Shown here: positions 10,745 to 20,149 of the stretch, piece by piece | Position numbering within the stretch: the stretch's first letter is position 1 | Layout: each line of letters begins with the position of its first letter | Assembly: GCA_031763025.1 (NCBI GenBank) | Contig: JASSKH010000038.1 | Location: 3,265,001 to 3,329,000 of the forward strand | Direction: 5' to 3' | Source of the DNA: Macrocystis pyrifera | Taxonomy: Eukaryota; Sar; Phaeophyceae; Laminariales; Laminariaceae | Length of the DNA stretch: 64,000 nucleotides | Program-made: the position numbers and the translations under genes | The notes under the pieces: model-generated | Seen by the model: only the letters and a program-made list of their open reading frames with translations | Told to the model about the DNA's origin: nothing | The model's database searches: none

Positions 10745-11110
10745 GCGTGGGGATCAGATCGGATCGGATCGGTGGTCTGTCCGACGTGTGCAAATGCAGC
10801 CCATCGACGAGTTCAACACGATACCAATGAACAACAGACGAACCGATCGATACGTTGCCGATAAAACAAAAAGACTAATCGATGCGATACCGATAAAACA
10901 AAACAAAAAACTAACCGATACGACACCGATAAAACACACAAAAAAAAAAATACTGATAATCGATACGATATCGGTGATTGAAAACATCGAAGCATTTCCT
11001 TCAGTGTCGGCACGAAAAGCACGGGGGATGCCAGGGGATGGAGGGCAAAACACGTTCGATGTATCGAACTATCGAAAGTTCGATACATCGAAACTTTCGA
11101 TGCGATATCC
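10745..11110. repeat. CGATA / CGATAAAACA word array
   Basis: Starts with GATCGGATCGGATCGG, followed by at least six CGATAC/CGATAAAACA words, and closes with the inverted cluster of TATCGAA words at 11052-11107 that also occurs at 3890-3930. Non-coding. Confidence 0.7.
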
Positions 11111-11149
11111 AACACTAAACTACACGTACACATACAGCTAGCGTCTCAC

Positions 11150-11639
11150 CTTGCACATCAAGTCCCGATCGCTGGAAACCCTCCTGGGGGTGCCCCCCGG
11201 CCCAAGCCTATCCTGCTGCACGTGCGCCCAGCGATGTGCGGTCTCCCGACTCTGCTCCTCGAAGACAGCGTAGTGGTTCTCCCCGACCTTCCAGAGCGGC
11301 CAAACCCCGCTCGCGTACGCCCCCTCCACAAGCCTGTTCACCTCCTGGGAGTCCCCCTCTGACAACAAGCCTTCTACGGTGGCCTCCTTGACACGCCTCC
11401 TAATCTCGTTGAAGTCCCCATCGTTGTCCCCGAATTTCACCCTGGTGGCGTTCTTAGCTGTTCGGTCGTCGAGGCAGGCCAGGGCCGCCTCGGCGTGCAG
11501 GCAGCAAGCTCCGAAGGTGGAGGTGACAACGGCCGGGACCCCGCCCCTCCCGGCGAAAGTTTCTGGCGTTTGCGGCGATGCTGCTGCTGCTGCCGCCGCT
11601 GCCGCTGCCGCTGCTGCTGCCAACAAAGGCGGCACAACC
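11150..11639 (-). CDS. Probable internal exon, Ala-run hypothetical protein
   Basis: 490-bp minus-strand exon candidate. The acceptor (CTCGTCGCGCAG, 11640) follows a very strong T-rich tract of about 60 nt, and the donor is GTGCAAG|GTGAGA (11149). The product begins with about 15 Ala encoded by mixed GCA/GCG/GCC codons. Then comes a charged region that reads as real protein: VKFGDNDGDFNEIRRRVKEA and GVWPLWKVGENHYAVFEEQ. It is probably cytosolic or nuclear, as no hydrophobic segment lies within the spliced part. No family recognised. Confidence 0.55.
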
Positions 11640-11828
11640 CTGCGCGACGAGGAAAAAAAAAAAACAGAAAAGACAAAAAAATAAAACAAAAAAACAAAAA
11701 AATACTTACAAAAAAAAAAAAAAATGTATAGACGCAGCAGAGGGGTATCGACCCATTCCACGACCATCCCGTGACGGGCCACAAGAAACGCGGTCTTACC
11801 CCTAATATGGTACGTGTGATATTTTTAG

Positions 11829-11937
11829 TATTACGGGGGACGATAGTAAATAGGACCTACGGTACACACAAAAGCCTAAATATTTCCCTATTATTACCAA
11901 CAAAGTTTGGCCCTATTTACTATGGTGCCCCGTAATA
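11829..11937. mobile_element. MITE family A, copy 4
   Basis: 109 bp, TATTACGGGGGACG to GTGCCCCGTAATA, TA at each end. It sits just upstream of the exon candidate at 11150-11639. Confidence 0.9.
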
Positions 11938-12289
11938 CTCTGACCATATCAATTCCCAGCAGTTTTTGTTGTCAAAAAATCGATTTTCCCGGTATTATCT
12001 ACCGAAAAGTCTTGGAAGAAAAATGATGGTCGTAAAAGGTACCCCGCCATAGAACAGAGTGATAAGGCCCCATCGTTGGGCGAGGGGGGCGCTAACAAAA
12101 TCGGATTCACAACCCGTGCTCAGCGGCGAGCGCTGCACTAAACCCTACCTGGTACAAAAATAGCCCATGCTTAAGGTTGCTCGGGGAAGGTCACGATAAG
12201 GTTCGAAGGCTTTTGGGTCTCAAGTTTCTTGTTGGCGGGCTCATACTGTAATCAAGTAAAATGTACTATTAATACTGCCGTAGGCACTC

Positions 12290-12600
12290 GAAGGTCACAG
12301 TCGTCATCTAGCCGATGAGATCGTTCACCAAGTCACGCTTGCGTTACAGGTCTTCTACACGTCCGACTGATAGATCATCTAGTTCCTCGCCTGCCGTTTT
12401 TAGACGTTGCGCAGGACCTGTCTATAGTACACAGATCCTACCCAGGAAACATGTGCTAGATCGTGCGGACCAGATACGGGTCCCACCCGGCAAGATGAGA
12501 TAGATCATGCACGATAGGGAATGGATCTATCTGTCTTGAAAGAGGTAGATCATGTCAAGTACGTACTGTAGTGGGAATCGATCATCTGTTCGAAATATGA
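12290..12600. repeat. GATC-word repeat region 4
   Basis: GATAGATCATCTAG words and the CAGATCCTACCCAGGAAACA block shared with regions at 7149 and 10500. No coding signal. The stretch before it, 11938-12289, includes the inverted GCCCATGCTTAAGG repeat piece also seen near 9600. Confidence 0.7.
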
Positions 12601-12644
12601 AGCTTCATCAAAAATCGTGTTTTCTGGCGTGTAGAGGTCCTCAA

Positions 12645-12960
12645 ACACGAGGGTGCAGTATAGAATAATTAGGCTTTCCCTTGTACACTACCACCCACTC
12701 CCCCGTCTCATTCCCACGTTATAATCCTCGCGCCCAGTTCCCCCCTCTTCCTCGCATTCACCCACACTCCCCGTCCCCCTGCCCCCCAGCGGAGGTGGGG
12801 GGTGAAGAGTGGAGCGTGAGCGTGGAGGGTGAGGGGAGGGTGATGGTGGGGACGAGGAGGAGGGGGGGGGGGGGGGGGGCGGGTGAGGGCGGTGCACAGG
12901 AGGAAACCGCAACCCTTGCAATACTGCAACCTCGCCTTCGGGGACAACTTCTAACTCCCA
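12645..12960. mobile_element. Family C foldback element, copy 1
   Basis: A hairpin-shaped element of about 300 bp. The left arm (GAGGGTGCAGTATAGAA, then a CT-rich stretch) pairs with the right arm (a GA-rich stretch, then GCAATACTGCAACCTCG). The arms are strongly strand-asymmetric, C/T on one side and G/A on the other. A run of 18 G lies near the centre-right. Confidence 0.7.
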
Positions 12961-13111
12961 ATAGTCTGTCCTCGAAAACAAGGTGGACTAGTAAAAGGGC
13001 TGGCTTTCGCCATGTACACCACACTCACCCCCCCACACACTCTCCTCCCCACATTCAACCTGATCCCCTTGCCCCCCCTCACGCACCACTCTCTACCCCC
13101 CCCCCTCTCGA

Positions 13112-13204
13112 TCTTGCTCCGTCTCGAAAGGGATGCGTGGTCAATGGTCAAATGACTAAGGCAAGCAACAAATGAGTACCCCCCCCCCCCCCCCCCCCCC
13201 CCCC
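13112..13204 (+). mobile_element. LINE L1-like 3' tail fragment with poly-C, copy 3
   Basis: About 70 bp matching the LINE 3' end at 41690-41750 (CCGTCTCGAAAGGGATGCGT; GGCAAGCAACAAATGAGTAC), followed by 26 C. Extremely 5'-truncated. Confidence 0.85.
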
Positions 13205-13442
13205 GATCGATCGCTAACCTAGGAGATGGATGGTGGCCACAGGCAGCGAAACAGGAACGGGATAAGAGCAGCAAAAAAAATCGATGTGATACATGGAAAC
13301 AACGTATTGAGCGCCTAAATGTTGGAGGTGTCTCTGTTAGGAGTAGGAACGGTGCTCCGTCTCGAAAGGGATGCGTGGTCAATGGTTAAATGACTGAGGC
13401 AAGCAACAAATGAGTACGCCCCCCCCCCCCCCCCCCCCCCCC
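13205..13442 (+). mobile_element. LINE 3' fragment with poly-C, copy 4
   Basis: About 215 bp of the LINE 3' end. It begins at the sequence matching 41541 (CGATCGCTAACCTAGGAGAT) directly after the poly-C of the preceding fragment, and ends CAACAAATGAGTACG plus about 23 C. It is a second copy in the same orientation, head-to-tail with the first. Confidence 0.85.
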
Positions 13443-13572
13443 TGTCCTCCCCATCTCCCCCCTGGTGGGGAGAGGGTGAGGATGAATGTAGGGATGAGGG
13501 TGGTGTACGGGAGGAATCTGCGACCATATTAATTGTGCACCCTCGTGTTTGGGGGCAAACTCTAACTCCAAC

Positions 13573-13681
13573 TATTACGGGGGGCCATAGTAAATAGGAC
13601 CAAATATTGTCAGTAAAAGTATAGAAATATGTGGGTGCTTGTGTGCGCCGTTGGTCCTATTAACTATGGTCCCCCGTAATA
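13573..13681. mobile_element. MITE family A, copy 5
   Basis: 109 bp, TATTACGGGGGGCC to GGTCCCCCGTAATA, TA at each end, lying exactly between two family C foldback copies. Confidence 0.9.
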
Positions 13682-13689
13682 GCTTACCC

Positions 13690-13932
13690 CCAAAGCGAGG
13701 TGCAGTAGTAGAATGGCTAGGTTTCCCCCTGCACACCACACTCACCCCCCATCCCCTCTCCTCCCCATATCCACACACCGTCCCCCGCGCCCCTCACATC
13801 CCCGCCCAGGAGGGGAGGTGGGGGGTGGAGCGTGAGAGGGGGGAAGTGAAGGTGAATGGGGGGGGGGGGGTGAGGGTGGTGTGCAGGAGAAAAGCCGAAA
13901 CCCTTCCTTTGCTGCACCCGTGACTCCAATTT
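13690..13932. mobile_element. Family C foldback element, copy 2
   Basis: The most intact copy. The left arm GGTTTCCCCCTGCACACCAC pairs with the right arm GGTGGTGTGCAGGAGAAAAG, separated by CT-rich then GA-rich sequence. The outer parts GCAGTAGTAGAATGG and CCTTTGCTGCACC also pair imperfectly. Confidence 0.75.
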
Positions 13933-13935
13933 CAG

Positions 13936-14044
13936 TATTACGGGGGACCATATTAAATAGGACCTACGGTACACACAAAAACCTATATATTTCGATATTT
14001 TTACTAAAAATATTAGGTCCTATTTACTAAGGTCCCCCGTACTA
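13936..14044. mobile_element. MITE family A, copy 6
   Basis: 109 bp, TATTACGGGGGACC to GGTCCCCCGTACTA, TA at each end. It lies 255 bp from copy 5 with one foldback element between. Confidence 0.9.
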
Positions 14045-14049
14045 GTTCG

Positions 14050-14335
14050 CCTCCGAAGACACGGGTGCAGGAGTAAAGGGGTAGGTTTCACCCTGTACAC
14101 CAACCCCCCATCCTCCTCCCCACATCCACCATCCCTCCCTCTCTCCCTCACGCTCGAACCCTCCCCCCCTCCGTAGGGATGCGAGGGTCTATGGTCATAC
14201 GACTACGGCCATGAATGATGCCCTCCCCCCCGCGCCCCGCCCCCGTCCCTTCCGGCAATGTATGCAGGATGCGAGAGTCTACGGTCACACGACTACGGCC
14301 ATGCATGGCATGAGTACAACCCCCCCTCCACCTTC
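14050..14335 (+). mobile_element. Family C left arm plus two S1 retroposon tails
   Basis: A family C left arm (GGGGTAGGTTTCACCCTGTA) at 14060-14160 is followed by two S1 3' tails: GGGATGCGAGGGTCTATGGT at 14176 and GGATGCGAGAGTCTACGGTC near 14269, each ending in a C-rich tract. The tails are only 60-70 bp long. Confidence 0.7.
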
Positions 14336-14407
14336 CCCCTTCCCACCCCCTCTCCACCTGACACGTTTCCCACCCCCTCCCCACCCCACATGTTCATTAA
14401 GGCTCAC

Positions 14408-15211
14408 GTCGGACAGGACAATCGCAGGCAGCTCCCGTGCTTCCCCGCCCGGTTCACAGACGTCATCACCCTGCTCCTGTTGTCTGCCGGGGATATGAGC
14501 ACGGACACCGCGGTACTCTTGTCTCCTAGGGCCGCGGGCAGAACGTACACGTCACCCAAAGACCTCCGAGGGACGATCACCTTCGGCTTCTTCTTCTTTT
14601 TACCCCAGTGAGGGTTTCTTGGGGCACCCGGAACCAGCGCCGCGTTTCCTGGTCCCGTTCCACGCCCAGGTTGCGATCCAGGCCGCCCCCCCTGCCCGGG
14701 CCCCACCCCTCGCCAGGACCCCACTGCTTGCCCGGCCGGCCCCACCCCCGGCCAGGGCCCAACAGCTTGCCGGTCGGGCCCCACCCCTCGCCAGGGCCCC
14801 ACCGCTTGCCCGGCGGGTCCCATCCCCGGCCAGGGCTCCACCGCTTGCCCGGCGGGCCCCACCCCCGGCCAGGGCCCCACAGCTTGTCTGTCGGGCCCCA
14901 CCCCTCGCCAGGGCCCCACCGCTTGCCCGGCGGGTCCCATCCCCCCCCCCCCCCCCCCCCGCCAACTGGATGGGTCCCACCCCCTGCCCCCCTCCCTCAA
15001 CTTCGATGGGTTCCACTTCCTGCCCCCCTCCCCCCTGCCTGGATGGCTCCTTCCCCCCCCGAGCTGCCCCCCGCCACTTGCCCCCGTCCCTTCCCCATAG
15101 CGTGTGCCCGTCCGGTTGTTTTCGCTGTATGATTTCGATGCCTTCGGGCCATTTTGAGGCAGCTGGGTGCGGGACGAAGAAGATGTCGGCAGGGAGGGGT
15201 GGGGTGAGCAT
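14408..15211 (-). CDS. Probable exon(s) interrupted by a minisatellite
   Basis: Two protein-like stretches on the minus strand flank a GC-rich minisatellite. The upstream part (about 15080-15211) reads ADIFFVPHPAASKWPEGIEI then QRKQPDGHTLWG. The downstream part (14408-14600) reads KKKPKVIVPRRSLGDVYVLP and STAVSVLISPADNRSRVMTS, ending at donor CCGAC|GTGAGC (14407). The two parts are in different frames, so either an intron removes the minisatellite or its copy-number change broke the frame. No family recognised. It lies on the same strand as the exon candidates at 11150, 8542, 7213 and 5704. Confidence 0.4.
14692..14960. repeat. 39-bp minisatellite ending in a C run
   Basis: About six units of 39 bp (CCCCACCCCTCGCCAGGGCC then CCACCGCTTGCCCGGCGGG), closing with a 20-nt C run at 14941. 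Because 39 is divisible by three, the array is open in several frames and would encode a 13-residue repeat (GPWRGVGPDRQAV) if translated on the minus strand. Confidence 0.9.
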
Positions 15212-15467
15212 GGGGGGTTAGTGTACATACACATCACACGCATGTTGCGGGGTAGCGGTGGAGGGAATACATCAATTAATGACTTGAGCTATAGTGTGGA
15301 TTAATTACTTGTGACAAAAGAGGGAGACGACGATAGACGGTATGGAGGGGCTGGAAATTAAATGGACGATACGGAGGTGCTGGAAACAACAACCACTCTG
15401 GGCGAAAATAAAAGGACCGTTTGATGTTGATAATACTGCTGTACAAACGATTCTTACATTTCCGTCT

Positions 15468-15575
15468 ATTACGGGGGACCATAGTAAATAGGACCAAATA
15501 TCGTTAGTAAAAACAGGTAAATATGTAGGTTTTTGTGTGTACCGTTGGTCCTATTTGCTATGGTCCCCCGTAATA
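15468..15575. mobile_element. MITE family A, copy 7
   Basis: 108 bp, TATTACGGGGGACC to GGTCCCCCGTAATA with well-preserved arms and flanking TA. Confidence 0.9.
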
Positions 15576-15859
15576 GAAGTTCATCTCACCCACAACCAAG
15601 TGATAGACTTCGTCTATCCGGCGAGCCAGTAAAAATTTCCCACAAAAAAAAAAGTTATTCTATTAAAAGTATTCCACCACTCGAACTGTTGTAGAACACA
15701 CCCCGTGTTGAGTATCCATGCTGATTCTATCGACAGCAGGGAGAGGGCGCAAACACCGAGCGTGTCTGTGAGAGGCTTCGATGAGATCTTCGGAAGCCAT
15801 CGTTTCCGTTGCGAGTGCCCCCTTGCTTCAGAAGAAACACGTCTCGGGAACCCACCCCA

Positions 15860-17020
15860 GCCAGGGTGTCATATATAGAACTACTTATAGATATCTCACT
15901 CTCTGAGCGTGCTCGATTGGGACATCCCTGGCCTCTCAAAGCTCCCACTTGGAAATCGCCTCCTTTTATTACTTGCCGGACCTTTCCAGCGGGTCTTTGT
16001 TTTCTCCATTTCTCTTTGCACTTTCAGTCCTTCTTTCGTTGCGTGTGCGTGCGTGTACTCCGAGCACGGTTCCGCGGGCGAGCGCGGCACGGTCACGGGT
16101 GTCAGCGGGTGCTGGCGGGTAAAGGGGGGGTTGCAAGGAGTACGGTCGCCGGTTTCGTGGCTAGGCGTCGCGTGTGCCTCGAGACACGAGGGAAGCATCA
16201 ATGGGCTCTGTCTGGCCTCCATTTGGGATTTTCGATAGAGTACGTGCGAGTATTTAAGGTTCGTTCGGGATTGTAAGATAACATTCAAGCGGTGCTTATT
16301 TTAGCGACCGGAATGAAAATCACGGAGGGAGGTACCCCGTCTGAGTACCAACATTGTCGAGCTGGCGAACGAGGTCCACGGTGAGCACCGGGCTTCACGC
16401 GAGGCGGGCGACGGGGCTCACTGTGGAAGAGGGGGAGGAAATCTTTACCCGGACCGAATCGGTGGCGAGATGGTCGCGAGAGGGGCGGGCGGCGTACGAG
16501 GCTGAGAGAGAAGCTCTGCTGTTTGATTTTTGTTTGTTTTCTTTTTGACTGGTGTTAGGTGTTCCAATCAGGCAAGAAATTACTACACAAGAGGGGGCGG
16601 GGATTATTTTGTTCTTTCCGAATTTTCGGTTTCATTTTCATTGTTTTGAGGTGCTGCTGTGCCGTGCTGTGCTTTATCTTTCGTACATACGAGTACAGCC
16701 ATAGAGCATATTGAAAGAAGAAAATAAAGTATCCTACCTGGGGTATGTACGTACTTACGACATGTGAGCGAGCGTAGCGGAAAACCGCCCGCGACGCGAA
16801 GCGTATGTGGCGTCCGAGCTGTTGTTTTTCCCTGAAGCATGGCGGCGGGACTCTTGGCATTATCAAGTCGCCAGTTTGCAACTACAATCAACCATGAAAA
16901 AAACTGTATTCAATCATGGACTTACCTCTGTCCGCTTCGCATAATTTGATGTACTTTTCCTTCCTGAGCGAGCGTAGCGGGCGGCGTAGGCCGCCCGCCG
17001 AGCCATGCGCTTGTATATAT
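15860..17020 (+). repeat. Family D 1.1-kb repeat, left arm
   Basis: Starts near CTGAGCGTGCTCGATTGG and ends near GGGCGGCGTAGGCCGCCCGC. The same sequence is present in inverted orientation at 20150-21305, and a 350-bp piece in direct orientation at 26165. Marker blocks in both arms are GCTCCCACTTGG, CTTGCCGGACC, AGGTCCACGGTGAGCACCGG, GGTGGCGAGATGGTCGCGAG, CATGGCGGCGGGACTCTTGG and CAAGTCGCCAGTTTGCA. The arms have diverged by substitutions and small indels. They could be the long inverted ends of one large element whose interior is 17021-20149, or two independent insertions. Confidence 0.8.
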
Positions 17021-17084
17021 ATATATATCGTTGAGGCCATGTGGCATTTTCAGAATACCAGTATTATACGTGAAGGTGAAAGGT

Positions 17085-17345
17085 GCATTACCGTGGCTAC
17101 TGGTTGGATAAACGGTACCACGGTAAGTCAAAACCACGTTAACGTCTTGGTAAATCCACACTTGCACGGCACGGTTAAGTAGGTTGAAAAAAAAGCGCGT
17201 CAAGTGTTTGCACGCTTACGGTGATTAAAAACATGCGTGGTAACTGTTTGCACGGTACGTTGATCAACCATGTATGGGGAACTGCGTCCGCGGAAACCAA
17301 AAACCATGGTAATCCACGGAATCACGGCATTTGCCACCAACCGTG
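17085..17345. repeat. CCACGGTAA / TTTGCACGGT word array
   Basis: Repeated short words ACCACGGTAA, ACCACGTTAACG, TTGCACGGCACGGTTAAG, TTTGCACGGTACG and ACCATGGTAA with irregular spacing over about 260 bp. Non-coding. Confidence 0.65.
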
Positions 17346-18059
17346 GTTTCACCGCGAAAAAATACCGAGGACAGCCCTCTGCTTTTTTTGCAATACTATT
17401 ATGATGAACTTAAAAAATTCTCTGCAGAAACAAATTCACACAATCTTTCGACACTCGCCCCCCGTTTGGCTCATGCCAACATATTCAAAAGTCTCTATTT
17501 TAATACGACACAACCCCAACTTTTTGATAAGCCCGTACTATTAGATCTATCCCAATGGAAACGCAAAGTTTCCATAAAAAGTTCGAATTGCAAAGATACC
17601 CGTCAGAATTTTTCAGGTACAGTTTGCGATGGGCACATTTCTTGAAACGGAAAGTTCCAAAATTTTGGACGAGCCCGAAAAAATCAATTCTGGGGCCGAT
17701 GTTGGGCCAAGATCGGCTTCATAAAACTCAGGCGGATGTTTGATGTTTGGTTCGAAGCGGCGAGATTCCGAGTCCTCGACAGACATCGATCGACAAAACC
17801 GACGACTGAGTCATGAATTCCGAACGGAGTGTGCTGGTTAGGGGCTCCGACACACCCTAGGGTCACCGTGTTCACACAATGGCCGATGACATGTGCCGGG
17901 CGCCGGCCAGGCGTATCATATAGAAACAATTGGCCGCTGGTGTGCACAAAACATACGACAAAAGTTCTCGATCCGTCTCGAATGGCAAAAAAAAAAGTTT
18001 TTTTTCAGGTTTGGGAGGATACCGTAGGACGCCGCCGGCAAGCTCTCGCCTCCTAGACG

Positions 18060-18368
18060 ATGGATCCACCTGATATCTTCGAGGTCGTCATCTATAATCG
18101 TTGGCCTTGCCCGTCACCAGGCGGGTTGGCCGTGGGCCGAGTACGTGTCGAGATCGAGCGTCTATCGTCGCACGAGCTGATTTATCAGTGTTTGACAATT
18201 TGCAACGAGAAAAAACAAATTGCGCCACCTGAAACAAAAGGAGAAAAGATCAAACACCTTTCCCCTTTTTTCCCACAGCGGCGTTGTACAGGAGAATATT
18301 TTCGGCTGTTCTTTGCAAGCAATGTCTTGGAAATATGTTTTTTTGACTTCGCGTTTCCATTGGCATAG
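18060..18368 (+). CDS. Small open reading frame, hypothetical
   Basis: A complete 102-codon frame from ATG (TAGACGATGGATCC) to TAG. The product is moderately protein-like (MDPPDIFEVVIYNRWPCPSP; RVEIERLSSHELIYQCLTIC) with Cys residues and a hydrophobic C-terminus. It lies inside the core between the two inverted family D arms. I recognise no family and it could be chance or part of a larger spliced gene. The stretch 17346-18059 before it shows nothing I can assign. Confidence 0.25.
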   Translation: MDPPDIFEVVIYNRWPCPSPGGLAVGRVRVEIERLSSHELIYQCLTICNEKKQIAPPETKGEKIKHLSPFFPQRRCTGEYFRLFFASNVLEICFFDFAFPLA

Positions 18369-19295
18369 GTCTTAATACGAGGTATTACTCGTAATGATGG
18401 TAAATTCAAGACACCAATTAGTTTTTCACCCACGAGGAACACGATATATAGGCACGGGGGACGAACCTACGTAACTTTCAAGACATCGGACGTACGTACG
18501 GCGATCTCCTTAGCCCTCTCGGGGGACTCCATGAGGCAAAAACTGTCGATAGATGTGACCATTACAGCAACGGCTACATGATTGGGGAATGTGATACATG
18601 TAGGTGTATGAGTTACGATGAGTCGCACGGCGCGGGCGCGACATGATCCCGCCCGTGCTGCTGCGCACTTACGCTGCTCCTATATGGTTGAGAACACCCA
18701 CGTGATCATAGTTTTGGTCGGTATCTTCGGGGTTCCAAAAGGGCTAATCAGGAATCACCAGGTAAAAGACTTAACGTGACCCTTGCAGTCCAGTTTTGGG
18801 GGCAAGCTACTCAACTGCTTCCTGTGCGGTTCGATTTTTGAGCTGCACATTTTGACCCGATTGCATGTTCAAATGTTAACTTGGCAAATCGAAACAAATC
18901 GAAACAGTCTTCCTATGAGGAAAAATCTGATTTATTGTGCCTGCAGCGATTCGAGCAGACGCCGAGACCAACTGCTGTTGTCGTGGGCTGGCGCCCCGAA
19001 GAGACGCGTTGGGTGCGCTGCACTGCGCGTAGGACCCAAGCGTCATTTTGTCTTGGTATTTTGTGTTTCACAATGTGACTACTGTACATGTGACCGACTG
19101 CTGCTGCAGCAGTGCTGCTGCTGTGCAGCACTGCGGTAGTCTACAACAGGCTGGCCACGGAGAGACGCGCCGCCCCCCGACTGCGCGTCGGGCGCGAAGC
19201 AACGTCGCTATACAGTCGTGTCACTATCCAACCCATCGATCGTTCTGCTGTTGTTTGCTGTCGTGGATAACATCTTGAATTTATAGACCATGCCA
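18369..19295. other. No gene recognised
   Basis: Includes a partial family B left half near 18779-18815 (GTCCAGTTTTGGGGGCAAGC) and a GCTGCTGC-rich stretch with a local inverted repeat at 19098-19132 (GCTGCTGCAGCAGTGCTGCT). Confidence 0.5.
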
Positions 19296-19385
19296 TTTTT
19301 CGATTCGAAAATCTGATGACCCAAATCGTCGGATTTTTGGCCAAAATCCGACGACTTGGGTCATCGGATTCTCGAATCGAAAAAA
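19296..19385. repeat. 90-bp palindrome with TCGGATT arms
   Basis: Near-perfect inverted repeat centred on TTTTTGGCCAAAA at 19340: left arm TTTTTCGATTCGAAAATC then GATGACCCAAATCGTCGG, right arm CCGACGACTTGGGTCATCGG then ATTCTCGAATCGAAAAA. Related TTTTCGAAT / CCGACGAC words occur at 24800-24990. The flanking GACTGCATAAG also occurs at the edge of the hairpin at 62235-62749. Confidence 0.85.
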
Positions 19386-19502
19386 ATCCAGTCGGATTTT
19401 GAACATTCGGACTGCATAAGCAGGGGCATTCCATCTTCGAGATAAAAAAATACTATTCATACTCTGAAGCTCGAAATCGAACCGCATAGGAAAACAGCCT
19501 TA

Positions 19503-19552
19503 GAATAGGTTTGTCCCCAAAACGGGACTGCAGTTTGCCCTAAAAGGGTCAA
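19503..19552. mobile_element. Family B element, right half
   Basis: GGTTTGTCCCCAAAACGGGA then CTGCAGTTTGCCCTAAAAGG. Only the right arm is present. It is followed to about 19590 by GATC words. Confidence 0.75.
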
Positions 19553-19741
19553 GTTCGTCTGTTGTAGATCATCTACATCTATCTAGGTATACGATACGAC
19601 TACGCAACAGCTCCTTCAACTGCTGAGAGCGAGCACATAGGGTGGGTAGGCGCAGCTCGAAGACGCGAGTCGTCGGGGGAAGAAAGTGCTGAACTCGTCT
19701 CGCGATAAAAATGCAAGGCACGTGAATACCGTACCTGGTAC

Positions 19742-19874
19742 TATTTGCGGGGGACCATAGTAAATAGGACCGAATACTGGTAGTAAAAATATGAACATAT
19801 ATAGGTTTTTGGGCGTAACGTAGGTCCTATTTACTATGGCTAACCGTTACTATGGTCAACCGCACGATTAATAG
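19742..19874. mobile_element. MITE family A, copy 8 with rearranged right end
   Basis: Left end TATTTGCGGGGGACC. The right end is extended: after TTTACTATGGCTAACCG the segment TTACTATGGTCAACCG is repeated before ATTAATAG, a small tandem duplication of the terminal repeat. Confidence 0.75.
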
Positions 19875-20029
19875 CGGAGGGGGAAGAAGAGCCTACCGTA
19901 CTTCGTGAACCCGGCAGGAGCAGGAGCAGAAAGGGCGAAGACAAAAAATTGGGATGGGAAATAAAACAAACAAAAAACAAAACGGTGAAATGCAGCCAGT
20001 ACTTCAGGGTTCGACATTGCTGTTCATAC

Positions 20030-20149
20030 TTTGAGCATCCGCAGTATTGCGGGCTTCTACTGCTGTCGGTACAACTGGTGTACTCAAAGGATTCCGGGGT
20101 TCGATGCTGAGAATGCTCTCAGTACTCGCAGTATTTGGTATTTTGTACA
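20030..20149. repeat. TACTC/GCAGTATT word cluster
   Basis: Short cluster of ACTCGCAGTATTTGGTAT-type words, the same word family as 21310-21700. Confidence 0.5.

Larger units (their letters stand above)
12975..13572. mobile_element. Family C foldback split by LINE tails
   Basis: The left arm of a family C element (GGACTAGTAAAAGGGCTGGC, 12985-13110) and a right arm (GGTGGTGTACGGGAGGAATC, 13450-13565) are separated by two LINE 3' fragments with poly-C tails (13112-13442). I read this as LINE insertions into the loop of a foldback element. Confidence 0.6.

Noticed and set aside
11640..11782. Hydrophobic N-terminus (Phe-rich) for the protein at 11150-11639
   Set aside because: It is encoded by T-rich DNA that ends in CGCAG, so it is more likely an intron's pyrimidine tract than a membrane segment.
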